DNA of 64,000 nucleotides from Symsagittifera roscoffensis (taxonomy: Eukaryota; Xenacoelomorpha; Acoela; Convolutidae), in assembly GCF_963678635.1 (NCBI RefSeq), contig NC_087070.1:24366933-24430932 (forward strand), given 5' to 3'. Both the position numbers and the translations under genes were made by a program. The notes beneath the pieces were generated by a model. That model saw nothing but the letters and a program-made list of their open reading frames with translations, had not been told where the DNA came from and made no database searches. Of the stretch, positions 44,865-56,049 are shown in pieces. How positions within the stretch are numbered: position 1 is the stretch's first letter; every line of letters starts with the position of its first letter.

Positions 44865-45090
44865 TGTTCAAATTTTTGACGAAAGGAAAGAAGAAATATT
44901 TTGGCAGTGGTTTTTTTTTCATTCAGATCAATTTTTTTGTTTGAAAAAATAGTTTTAAAACAGACAAAAATTATAAAACCTCAATCAAAATATCGTTCTG
45001 ACTGAGCTCCAATGAAAATATATTAACTGTTGTGATCCTTTTTTGTCAAGTTTGTTGGGTTAAAAATTTTGCAACACGAAAAATTTGAGC
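44865..45090 (+). mobile_element. Distant HINE-like fragment, unit A
   Basis: GAAATATTTTGGCAGTGG, a T run, TTCATTCAGATCAA and later TCTGACTGAGCTCC follow the order of the family's 5' half, but the termini are lost. The copy in unit B lies at about 47414-47640. Confidence 0.35.
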
Positions 45091-45217
45091 GTGGCAAAAA
45101 TTTCCACTGTCAGAATGTTCCAAATTGAAATGCCGTAACTATTGGATCAAAATAGTTCCCAATATCGACTCAAAATTTGAAACTTGATAATTAAACCTGG
45201 CAACTTAGAGTATATCC

Positions 45218-45366
45218 AATTGTGATTTACAAAAAAAATCGAGACTTTTTATAGGGTAGCCGGAACATTTTAGGTTATACAGGCAGACCTAAAATATTCT
45301 ACTGTATAACCTAAAATATTCCGGCTACCCTATAAAAAGTCTCCGATTTTTTTGTAAATCACAATT
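45218..45366. repeat. 149-bp near-perfect palindrome, unit A
   Basis: Arms of about 62 bases start AATTGTGATTTAC and end GTAAATCACAATT. They include TATAGGGTAGCCGGAA and its inverse, and the loop is about 20 bases. It may be a fold-back MITE; it carries no open frame. Confidence 0.8.
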
Positions 45367-45760
45367 TGAAGTATATTTAAAATAATTGCGGGATCTTAAT
45401 GCAAAAGGCAGTCATCGTTTTAAAATAGTCTGAACCGAATTTCTGACAAGCATGGTAATTAGCAGCTCTTTTTTTCGGACTGCAGTTCTGCAGTTTTTTT
45501 CATCTGGTTATCTCATAATAATTTTGGTAAAAACCAAGGCCTAGGTTTTTCATCCTTTTTGTCTGAATCTTTAGAAAACAAATTTTTTCTCAAAATCTTT
45601 TAAGTTTTCCGGATAATTTAAACCACCTGCATAAAGATATAGTTTTCAAAATAATAGCTGCTTTGTGCTAAGTTCGGGTTTAGTACTCCCGAGAGTTTAT
45701 GATTAGAGATCTGAAAATTTGATTTCTTGAAATTAACTTGAAACTGGAAAATATTACAAC

Positions 45761-46485
45761 TAAGGCTGTGCGGTGCTTCGATTTTGCATCGAATATCGAT
45801 TCAAGGGCATTCATCGTCATCGAATCGAAAGTCAATGCAAAAAAAATTCGATGATCGATGATTGGCAGCTGCGTTTTTCTGAGAATTGCGCTACAGCTAT
45901 GACGCGTTTACACATTAGTTACGTCATTAATAAGTTCTCTAGAGTGATTAGCTAACACTTAAGTGATTGGAAATAGCCTTCTAACTTACTTTATCTGAGA
46001 AATGCGCTACAGCTATTACAACAACAGTTGTTGACAATGCAGGCTTTCGAGCTCTGGTAAAAGCGCTGGACCCCAAGTTTGATATGCCAACAAAAACAAA
46101 CTTTTCACGCACAATTATTCCACAACTATACGAGAAAGAACAAAGAAAACTTACGAATTTTGTGAAAGAAAAGCACCTCTACTGGAAAAAAACTGAAAAA
46201 TTCCCAAAAATTGCCAAACTCGCAGAAAACTTACTGTGTATTCCTGGAACTGCTGTCCCAGCAAGAGAGTATGGTCTGATGCGGGTAACATATTAACATC
46301 AGCGCGAAAAACACTATCTCCCGTAAATTTTCTTATGCTACTTTTCTTGCGTGAGAATTTAAAATAAAATTTTGTTTCTGATTCAAATTTTGCATCGTAT
46401 CGAAAATTCATCGAGTTTCGATGAATTTTTCCGCATCGCATCGTCATCGCATCGATTTTGAAAAAGGTTGTTTCACACAGCCTTA
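45761..46485 (+). mobile_element. Internally deleted hAT element, unit B
   Basis: Same 725-base element as at 43212, with the same ends and the same flanking 8-mers (45753-45760 and 46486-46493). It was duplicated with the unit rather than inserted independently. Confidence 0.85.
46036..46367 (+). pseudogene. hAT transposase remnant, unit B
   Basis: As in unit A, but without the extra A. One frame therefore runs through both blocks: ATG 46084, SRTIIPQLYEK, then FPKIAKLAENLLCIPGT, stopping at 46296 shortly after AREYG. The final LSPVN-LMLLFL block (stop 46365-46367) is in another frame. This 70-residue frame is a relic of the joined ends. Confidence 0.7.
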
Positions 46486-46969
46486 ATTACAGCAGACTTT
46501 TTTTTCTGCTACTTTTTTTTCATTTTTTGCCGACTTTTGAAGAAAAAAAATACAAGAATAAAAATGCTTTGCTGGTTTTTTATTCAGACCAGTTTTGACA
46601 ATCAAAATAAACAATTTTAAATTTTAGCAACGAGGTTATTAACTCCCAGAGCACTGAGTTAAAATATATTTTACGTGCAATCAATTTTTCGCAAAATTCT
46701 TGATCATGTTCTGGAGCAAGTTATGCGCTTTTTGAATTTTAATATGCAATGATGAAAAGATAACGCGATTATCCACGCATTGCGAGTTATCTTCAGCTCA
46801 TTTTTTTCCGAATTGATTTATGGCAAGCTGTTGGGCCCTTTTGTTTTGTTATTACTCAAATTTTAACACGTAAGCTATAGTAATGGCAGTCTCAAGTTTT
46901 TATTTTATACTAATTTTTTAATGAAAAACTTTGCGACACCAACTAAATAGCATTCAGATTATTCATGAG

Positions 46970-47379
46970 CAGTAGCGGATTTAGGGTGGGGCGGGGGAGG
47001 CGGACGTCTTTTCTCAGGGATTCACCCCTGCCGACCCTTTTGTACTATTTTGAGATATCCATTTTTGGCTGACTGACTAAATTTTTTCTAAAGGCGCCTT
47101 TGGCGCTAATCTTTGCTTATTTTAAGGGGGGAGCGCGCCGAAAAAACGCGATTTTTTGGTCGACATTTTTCAAAAAATGCCTAAAAACGCCTTTTTTGGC
47201 TTTTTTAAATTTGTCTGCGGCGCAGAGATTTTTATCAAGTTAAGGTCTTTATAGTAGTTTGGGAGAGCTCAGAAAAGCAATTTGGTCGACCGACCTGATA
47301 AAAAAAAGGTCGACACAATTTTCAATTTTTTTTTCTGAAAATCCGCCCCCTCCTCGACAAATTCCTAGATCCGCGCCTG
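46970..47379 (+). mobile_element. 410-bp hAT-like MITE, unit B
   Basis: Duplicate of the MITE at 44422, with the same flanking 8-mers (46962-46969 and 47380-47387). Confidence 0.8.
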
Positions 47380-47777
47380 TTCAGGAGTTTGATCTTAAAA
47401 ACGTGCAGTCTGGTTGTTCCAAATTTTGACGAAAGGAAAGAAGAAATATTTTGGCAGTGGTTTTTTTTCATTCAGATCAACTTTTTTGTTTGAAAAAATA
47501 GTTTTAAAACAGACAAAAATTATAAAACCTCAATCAAAATATCGTTCTGACTGAGCTCCAATAAAAATATATTAACTGCTGTGATTCTTTTTTGTCAAGT
47601 TTCTGGGGTTAAAAATTTTGTATATGATGCGCAACACGAAAAATTTGAGCGTGGCAAAAATTTCCACTGTCAGAATGTTCCAAATTGAAATGCCGTAACT
47701 ATTGGATCAAAATAGTTCCCAATATCGACTCAAAATTTGAAACTTGATATTTAAACCTGGCAACTTAGAGTATATCC

Positions 47778-47929
47778 AATTGTGATTTACAAAAAAAAAT
47801 CGAGACTTTTTATAGGGTAGCCGGAACATTTTAGGTTATACAGGCAGACCTAAAATATTCTACTGTATAACATAAAATATTCCGGCTACCCTATAAAAAG
47901 TCTCCAATTTTTTTTTGTAAATCACAATT
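47778..47929. repeat. Near-perfect palindrome, unit B
   Basis: Copy of 45218-45366, slightly longer through A/T runs. One arm has CATAAAATATTC where unit A has CCTAAAATATTC. Confidence 0.8.
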
Positions 47930-48060
47930 TGAAGTATATTTAAAATAATTGCGGGATCTTAAGGCAAAAGGCCGTCATCGTTTTAAAATAGAACTGAATT
48001 TCTGATAACAGAGACAAACATGATAATTAGCAGCTCTTTTTTTTCGGACTGCAGTTCTGC

Positions 48061-48981
48061 CATCGGCGGTTTCTGAATGCAATACGTCTGCGCTAGTGTT
48101 ATCATTGGCTAAAATGACTGGTATGGTAAATTTCAGTGATTAAAAGCATGAGGACTAGAGATACTAATAGTAAAAAATAATCTGGACAGGCGCAGATGGA
48201 TTAAAGCAGTAATCTTTGCAGTTTGCAAGAAATCAAAACTAAATTTTAGTTTTACAGGCTGGCCTAATTTGAATTAAGTAGCCTCAAAAATTCTATTCGT
48301 ATTTTTATTGTTTCAAATCGAGATTTATGTAAATCATTTATGTAAATCAAGGCATTCATATGTAATCAAGGCAAATCATATAAATTGCACTTACGACATG
48401 AAGGAGAAAATACTCAGAGAAATCCATCAAATCTGAATTTTTATGTTTGCTAACAAGTCATCCATTTTTGGGACTCAACTTCTGAAAACTTTCAAAAAGT
48501 TGATCAAAAAACACATGATTGTTAGCGAGGCTACCTATGTCAACGACTTGTAACTAGGTATTTGCAGCGCATGGACCTATATTTTTTGGATTCCAAGTCA
48601 ATTAGGCCCATGTGAACATTCTCTCCCTAATTAGACCAACTTAGCAATCTACCCCTAAAATTAGATGACGGATTCAAGCAGTAGGGCCTCCTTGTACTAT
48701 GCAAATCTGATTGGCTGAAAATAATATATTTAACCAACTGAATTATCTCCTCCCTATTTTGATTTCGGGGTAGTGGGGTTAGATAGTTCAATTGTTCCGT
48801 TTGTTTGCCACGAGTAACTAAAATTTTGATACAATTGGCCCGACTAAGACAGACGTACGGCACTGCATCACCAGTAAGAGCAAAAAGAACTGAAAAAATG
48901 AATACCTCTTTTATTAAATTTAAAAAAGTGTCGCATTAAGCATAACGCAATCTGCATACATTTATCCTTTAAATAAAACCA
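48061..48981. other. Unassigned sequence
   Basis: ATTTATGTAAATC occurs twice in tandem at about 48325-48351. A minus-strand frame at 48627-48863 shows no domain. Confidence 0.35.
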
Positions 48982-49482
48982 CAAGACTGCTCGTATCAGG
49001 GAGAAACCTTGAATGTCCTGACTGCCTTTTAAGGTCTATGGAGCAGTATTAACATGAAAGAATTAAATATAAAAAAAAGCGCAATTTTTTTTAATTTGAA
49101 TTTTTTTGTGAAAATCATTCCCCCACATGCCATATAAAGTACATCGTGATAGATTTCGCTCCTAGTAACAAACCAGTTATGGCAAATAGGTTTCCATGCC
49201 AATTTGAAATTTTTTTAAGACTGTTTTAATCTCCGCTTACGCGCTAATCGCGCAAAATATATCGCACGTTAAATGTCCCAAATTGGCCAAAATGATAATA
49301 TTTAAACCCCCATAACTTTACGAAAAAAGATCACAGGTAAACTATCTTTTCCAATTTAAGCTCAAGACTACAAAACCTTTCGAAAAGAATTTAAAAAGTT
49401 AGTCAAAAACGGTTAGTTTAAAAGTCGAATCTTGTCTAAAGAAAAAACCCACCCCGAGCACAAATATTTCGAAAATTGGAAC
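48982..49482 (-). mobile_element. HINE copy with altered 5' end
   Basis: CAAGACTGCTCGTATCAGGG at the left. At the right the hairpin is reduced to ATTTCGAAAATTGGAAC. The core reads CGCTTACGCGCTAATCGCGC. Confidence 0.7.
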
Positions 49483-51319
49483 AACAACCAAACAAGGACA
49501 AGTTGTCGTTGCTGTGTTAGCCCAGAATTTTCTGGTAAAAATTATTCTGAGAAGGAAATCAAAGTTCAGGATTTTTCAATTATTAGTTGTTCAAAATTCC
49601 GGTTAAATTTTACATAAAAAAGGGATTGATTTAAAAAAAACTGTAAAAAGCGGTAATTCTCATTTTAAAAAGTATTAAAAATTAGCGTTGGCAAACTAGT
49701 AAAAACAGAGTGAGTGAAAGGTTAGCTCCTCGTCTAATTTCGTTTTATTTAGTCTTAGAATCTAATTTTTTAGGCAACATTTTCTGAACTCTGAAATAGT
49801 TTTTATAGAATCTAAATCACGATGAATGTGGCTCTAATATGATACCATGCTCAAATCTTTTCAAATTTTTTTTTTTGCCGGAAAAAGTGTGATGCGGATA
49901 TTAATTTGTTAAAATGCAAACCATGGCTAAGTTTTTCAAAAAGTCAATATAATGCAAAAAAATAACAGAGCAAAGCTTGAACCAAATCGTAAATAAGAGT
50001 AAACGTATATGTTATTTTATCGCCCTTAACACATGGTTTATTTCAAACTATTATGGCTATAAGCTAAGAAAATGATCGAAGTTCCAGTGCTATTATACGC
50101 TAATGAAGTAAACATTTGTAAATGTTAAGCTCTGATTTCTCAAAACAATGTAATTGAGAAAACCCTCAAGTACCATTGTTTTACCCATTTAGGGCTTGAA
50201 TAATATATATATTGGTCAAATACACATGTAGATTTTTTGAAGAATTAATCATACAAAATAATTTAACAGAAGAAAATATTTTAATTAAAACAATTTAAAA
50301 AGAGTATATAGAATTTATTTCTTTTAGCGTCATTAGCGTTCAATTTAGTCTATTTGTTATAACTCTATGTCACTAATCAAGGAAACAAGACAAACCTTCG
50401 AAAATAAAATTTAAAAAATGCAATTAGTGTATAAATTTTTAAATGCATCAATTTTTTTATTTAATTTTTAGTGATAAGCGTGGAGAAGCAAGGACCAACC
50501 AACTCTTTCGCACTGTTCAGATCCTTGAAAGTGGGGAGAAACTTTCTCTTCTGGTGTCTTTTATTTTTTTTTTTTAGTTTATATTTTTTTCAGACAAATT
50601 CATTTGTCATTAAAATTCATCGGAATGAGTAGAGTACCAAAACCAGTTCATACCCAAACCCTTCAGTCGTGATTCGAATAATTTTTTTTAAAAATGTCTG
50701 ATTTTTTTTCAATGCAGAGAAAAACCATTTTGAAAGTGTTGATTTACGTTTAATTTCGGGCGAGTAAAGCAAGCGTGCAGGTGTTATGAGGGTAAACTTT
50801 TTTAAATAAGCCGTGAAGATTTTTCTCCGAAAGTTCCTTGAAAGCCTTCTCGAAAGTCTCTTTTACCGCCCTCTTGAGTAAAAAATAATTTAATTGTAGA
50901 TTTAAAAGTTTTTAAAAATTGCAAATACACCACAATTTTTGCACCACTTCTATTCACCCGACCAACAAAAACTACACAATTTGAAGAATTGTTTATTTAT
51001 AAGTTTTTTGGTTGTGGTCAAGATTTTCATACAGCTACTGTCAAAGCAACCGGCTGTCCTTGTCCAAAAACATGAGTTTTAATTGCTTGAATCAATTTTT
51101 TTGTAACTGACCGACCAGCTGATATTCGCTACCCAGCCGCCACAAGCTCTCCAAAGTAATCGCAAAGCAGGATATGTTCCTCGTGGTACAAGCGATGGCT
51201 TTTTTACAGCGAGCCATCTGCAATGTATACAAATCTAAATTGAGCCCGACTGAGTAATTTCGGTCCCAGAGTCTGAACACAAAATGACTATTTGATTGGT
51301 TTTCTTGCAGAGGGGGGTG
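49483..51319. other. AT-rich sequence without recognised features
   Basis: A short + strand frame at about 50471-50560 follows an AG, but it runs into a poly-T stretch and has no domain. Nothing else was supportable. Confidence 0.35.
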
Positions 51320-51660
51320 CATTTTCAAAAAATTTTCGAAATTTCATCGACTTTTTTTAGCTCGACCAAATCGATTTTTTGGGCCGCAGGCAAATTTAAA
51401 AAAAAAACAGGCCAAAAACTAGTGTTTCTGGCCTTTTTTTGAACATTTTGAACGCTTCTCACGGTACGCGCTTGCCACAAAAATTTAGCATATACTAGCG
51501 CCGAAGGCGCCATTAGAAAGAATTTGGGCTCCGTCAGCAAAAAAATGGAGATCTCAAAATTGTACAAAGGTGTCCCTTTGGCACTGCAGGATTTGAATCC
51601 CTGAGAGGGGCGACCGCCCTCCCTTAATCTGCTGGTGGCACTATCCCTAATGCAAATCAG
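51320..51660 (-). mobile_element. hAT-like MITE relative
   Basis: On the minus strand it begins near 51650 with CCAGCAGATTAAGGGAGG, GGCGGTCGCCCC and CTCAGGGATTCAAATCC. It then reads TTTGTACAATTTTGAGATC, matching the order of the element at 44422. The other end and the target duplication are unclear. Its T-arm-like GGGATTCAAATCC is also present, weaker, at 44422. Confidence 0.5.
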
Positions 51661-51829
51661 TTCAATAATTATTTAACTTAAGAACTTCCGTCAGTACCCG
51701 TGTCGAACTAGTCGAAATATTATCAGACCGAAGTCGTTCGAACACTGACTTTTTCCAGACCAAATATGCACACCTAATTTTGGTCTGATAGTCCAAGCAT
51801 CATACTTAATTTCATTCTGATGGTCAAAC

Positions 51830-52045
51830 TAGAGTCGATTCGGGTTCAAACTAGAGTCGAATCAAGGTCGAATTAAAGTCGAATCAGAGTCGAACTAGAG
51901 TCGAGTCAGGGTCGAATTAGAGTCAAATCAAGTTCGAATTAGAGTTGAATCAGGGTCGAACTAGGTCAAATCAGAGTCAAACTAAGGTCGAATCAGAGTC
52001 GAACTAAGGTCGAAAAACGGTCGAATCCAGTTTGAACTGGGTTCG
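51830..52045 (+). repeat. GTCGAA minisatellite
   Basis: About 17 imperfect units of 12-13 bases, consensus near AGAGTCGAATCA alternating with AGGGTCGAACTA. It directly precedes the ACAT array. Confidence 0.8.
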
Positions 52046-52060
52046 AATTAGGATAAAAAA

Positions 52061-52220
52061 AACATACATACATACATATATACATACAAAAATACATACA
52101 TACAAACATACATACATACATACATACATACATACATACATACATACGTACATACATACATACATACATAAGTACATACATACATACATACATACATACA
52201 TACATACAAAACATACATAT
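52061..52220 (+). repeat. ACAT microsatellite, short array
   Basis: About 40 tetranucleotide units with occasional substitutions. It abuts, and seems to replace the front of, the integrase fragment that starts at about 52219. Confidence 0.95.
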
Positions 52221-52446
52221 ATCCTTCTGTGTATAGATCGGTTCACCAAATTCCCGTCAGCCAAGATAGTTAACAGCACGTCTTCAAGTTCAGCTATTCC
52301 CTTTTTTAATGATTACTGTCACCTCCAATGCTTTCCAAGAAAAATTAGAGTCCACCACGGGTCATGTTTGTTATCTCACGATTTTAAAACCTCTTGCGAA
52401 AAGTATACTATAGAGTTTATTTATTCTACAGATGGTAATCATAGAT
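52219..52446 (+). pseudogene. Ty3-like retrotransposon integrase core fragment
   Basis: The frame reads LLCIDRFTKFPSAKIV, then IRVHHGSCLLSHDFK and IEFIYSTDGNHRSNG. This is the order of the DDE integrase core: the first Asp in xxDRFTK, a second-Asp region usually D-x-G/H-G-S, and the segment before the catalytic Glu. Here the second-Asp position appears to be His (VHHGS). After HRSNG the frame shifts and the expected Glu motif is lost. The N-terminal zinc finger is missing because the ACAT array begins there. It is a dead LTR-retrotransposon fragment; assignment to Ty3 rather than another clade is tentative. Confidence 0.65.
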
Positions 52447-52579
52447 CAAACGGACCCACTGGCAAAGATTCCCCATGGAAACCGAGCAACTCCAATCTCG
52501 TTCTCTTATAGGAAACGGCATACTTTAGCGAAATTTACCACCGGAGGTAATCTTTTAGAAAAAACACCAACCGAAAATC

Positions 52580-52699
52580 AGAAAAATGTGTTTTAATTCC
52601 GTTAAAGAGGTGATCGTTGATTCATTGGGCCACACGGTCACTTTGGAAAATGGACATATTTTACGCAAATCTAAGGGAAATACTTCCGGGCCCCCCTAA
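52580..52699 (+). pseudogene. Probable retrotransposon pol C-terminal piece
   Basis: A + strand frame ending at TAA (52697-52699) reads VIVDSLGHTVTLENG and HILRKSKGN. It resembles the small beta-barrel segment after the integrase core in LTR retrotransposons, and its place downstream of the core fits. Confidence 0.4.
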
Positions 52700-52994
52700 G
52701 ATCCTTGTTTATAACCAACCAAAGGGTACCGATAGTTAATGCTTTCCAAGTTTAGCCGGAAAGAGGAAATCATCGCCTCCCAATAAGTCAATCAGAGCTA
52801 ACCCTCAGAAGAAGACGACTAGTGGGAACTTGACTAGCGGAAACCCGATGCCCACAAAAACTATCACCAATTCATTGACAGAATTCATCATCAATCCAGA
52901 TTCCCCGCAGAAATAGTCAGTTTCATCCTCTTCATCTTCTTCGCCAAATCTAAACTCGTGGGATGGCTTAATCGACGAGTACTTCGAGGATGTT

Positions 52995-53198
52995 TTGAAT
53001 AACAAAACCCCATTTAACCAGGAATCTGACAATAACGTCGATTTGAATTTTACAGGTGAAGAAGTACCCAGCGGATCATCAGTCGCGACCCAAGCCAGCA
53101 GTCTTCCTGGACATTCATCGTTCAAATCTGCATCAGAGCCAATAGTGGAAACGCCTCCTATTGCCACTCAGCCGAGATATACAATCAGACCGAGATGA
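52995..53198 (+). pseudogene. Pol tail-like fragment (67 codons)
   Basis: A Ser/Pro/Thr/Glu-rich frame ends PRYTIRPR before TGA. Coding-like frames with RxxRxxRPR endings are common at the end of LTR-element pol. Further frames to about 53570 are shifted relative to it. A minus-strand frame over the same bases is its shadow. Confidence 0.35.
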
Positions 53199-54070
53199 AA
53201 TGTGTGACCACCCCAGTTCTACTGTGAATGCTGATATGTGGATCTCGTTGAGGGCCCTGAGACGCAACACGGACACAAATCAAGTTCCTTTATGTCACCT
53301 GTTTTCTTGTGCTGGCCTCCATCTGGTTTCTTCACCCCTCTCGCAAAATCCCCTCATAGACAAGTGTTGGTCGCCAAAACAACGCCTACATTGTCGTCAA
53401 ATTCTACTTCAACGGGGAACGCTCAGACATGGTACTTGACCTAAACTTCGTGGAAGTCTGCCACATAGTTTCAGAACAAGACTCTGTGAGCGGAATTTTG
53501 TCGACGATAGATCAAGAATTACGACAATCTTCAAATGAAATTGTCGCCGAGTACAAATAAAACTTATTTAAAACTCCATTACCAATTTCCTCCTTTTATA
53601 TTTTTTTCATTGCTCAACTGTCTTGAGTCATAGGTACTTTTTTGTACCGTTTGTAAAATTTTGCAAAAATTCACCCATTTGAGCATATTTCTACACAACA
53701 ACCTAAATTGTTGATTGCAAATTTTCCTTCTGTTCATTTGAGATTGTTTTGTGTAGTTTGTAAATTGTGTTTATCTCTACTTTGAAGGGTGAAATGGGTG
53801 TAAATACACTTAGTTTTAGCTAATTGAAAAATTATAAATGTTTCCTGTTGGGACGTTGTGAGTTGTTCATTTTGTTTAACCTATTGACCTTTAGCATTAA
53901 TTAGATACCTGCTAAATATGTTTCACATCGACCATCGGCCGATCATTCACTTTTTAAAGTTGTTTTAGATTAGACATTCATAATTCATTCCTAGCCATTT
54001 TATTCTTTCAATTCCTTAGTTAGTGTACATAACTGTACATATTCAGGGTTTAACTTCAGAATAGTTTATT
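53199..54070. other. Decayed tail of the LTR element and unassigned sequence
   Basis: To about 53570 there are + strand frame pieces (MVLDLNFVEVCHIVSEQDS up to TAA at 53558-53560). A TGTTGGGACGTTGTGAG at about 53856 looks like the start of an LTR, but no partner LTR was found. Confidence 0.3.
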
Positions 54071-54071
54071 A

Positions 54072-54652
54072 TATACCTACACACAAACATACATACATTC
54101 ATACATTCATTCATAAATACATACATACATACATACATACAGACAAACATACATACATGCATGCATGCTTGCATGCATACATATATATATACATACATAC
54201 ATACATACATACATACATACATACATACATACATACATACATACATACATACATACATACATACATACATACATACATACATACATACATACATACATAC
54301 ATACATACATACATACATACATTGAAACATACATCTATACATACATTCATTTATACATACAGTTATACATACATACATACACACATACATACATACTTAC
54401 ATACATACATTCATACATACATACACACATACATAGATACATATAAACATACATACTTAGATGCATACATACTTACAAACATACATAATTACATACATAC
54501 AAACACACATGCATACATACATACATTTATACGTACAGTTATACATACGTACATACAGACATACATGCATACTTACATATATACATTCATACATACATAC
54601 ATACATTTATACATACCTACATACAAACATACACACAAACAAATATCATACA

Positions 54653-54686
<34 letters not shown>

Positions 54687-55240
54687 CATACATACATACA
54701 TACATACATACATACATACATACATACATACATACATACTTTTATACATACATACATACATACATACATACATACATACATACATACATACATGTATACA
54801 TACATACATAGATTTATTTATATTTGCAGTTATACATACATACATACATAATCACATACTTACATACTTACATACATAGATTCAAGCATACATACATACA
54901 CACATTTATACATACAGTTATACATACATACATACAGACAAACATACACACTTACATACATAATTTCATACATTCATACACACATACATAGACACATATA
55001 AACATACATACTTAGATACATACATACTTAAATACATACATACTTACATACAAAAAAACACCTATGCATACATACATACATTTATACGTACAGTTATACA
55101 TACATACATACATACATACATACATACATACTTAGATATATACTTTCATACATACATACATACATACATACATACAAACAAACATACATACATGCTTACA
55201 TACATACAGACATACATACATACATACATACATACATACA

Positions 55241-55273
<33 letters not shown>

Positions 55274-55331
55274 TTATACATGCAGTTATACATACATACA
55301 TATATACAAACATATTTAGTTACATACATAC

Positions 55332-55362
<31 letters not shown>

Positions 55363-56049
55363 CATACAAACACACATACATACATACATACATACATACA
55401 TCTATACATACATACTTTTATACATACAGTCATACATACATACATACAGACATACATACATACTTACATACATACTTTCATACATACATACACACATACA
55501 TAGATACATATAAACATACATACTTAGATACATACATACTTACATACATACATACTTACATAAATACAAACACACATGCTTACATACATACTTTTATACG
55601 TACAGTTATACATACATACAAACAGACATACATACATACTTACATATATACTTTCATACATACATACATACATACATACATACATACATACACACATACA
55701 TACAAACATACATACATACATACTTACATACATACATACATAACATACATACATATAAACATGTACATTCATTTATATATTTATACATACATATATACAT
55801 ATATACACACATACATACATACATACATACATACATACATACACACATACATACAAACATACATACATACATACTTACATACATACATACATAACATACA
55901 TACATATAAACATGTACATTCATTTATATATTTATACATACATATATACATACATACACACATATATACATACATACATACATACATACATACATACATA
56001 CATACATACATACATACATACATACATACATACATACATCAATACATGT
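54072..56049 (+). repeat. ACAT microsatellite, about 2 kb, with higher-order structure
   Basis: Nearly 2 kb of ACAT with interspersed variants. CAGTTATACATAC-type blocks recur at about 54360, 54537, 54828, 54915, 55091, 55282, 55427 and 55604, often about 177 bases apart. A block at about 55695-55790, including TGTACATTCATTTATAT, recurs 151 bases later. All open frames here are repeat shadows. Confidence 0.95.

Larger units (their letters stand above)
42940..45486 (+). repeat. 2.55-kb tandem duplication, unit A
   Basis: From TTTCATCTGGTTATCT to GGACTGCAGTTCTGC, and recurring 2549 bases downstream. It includes the hAT relic at 43212, the MITE at 44422 and the palindrome at 45218. Differences are scattered substitutions and small length changes. 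Confidence 0.9.
45487..48060 (+). repeat. 2.55-kb tandem duplication, unit B
   Basis: Same content and order as unit A. It ends where GGACTGCAGTTCTGC passes into unrelated sequence (CATCGGCGG). Confidence 0.9.

Noticed and set aside
50463..50560. Possible exon after an AG (VEKQGPTNSFALFRSLK)
   Set aside because: It runs into poly-T, has no good donor and does not fit the next receptor exon, which should start in phase 0 (here that reads TGA).
52032..52279. Open frames of Tyr-Ile-His-Thr or Met-Tyr-Val-Cys repeats on both strands
   Set aside because: They are translations of the ACAT microsatellite. Only the part after 52219 has integrase similarity.
53856..54056. TGTTGGGACGTTGTGAG as the start of a 3' LTR
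   Set aside because: No polypurine tract directly before it, no matching 5' LTR and no clear CA end in the window; kept only as a remark.
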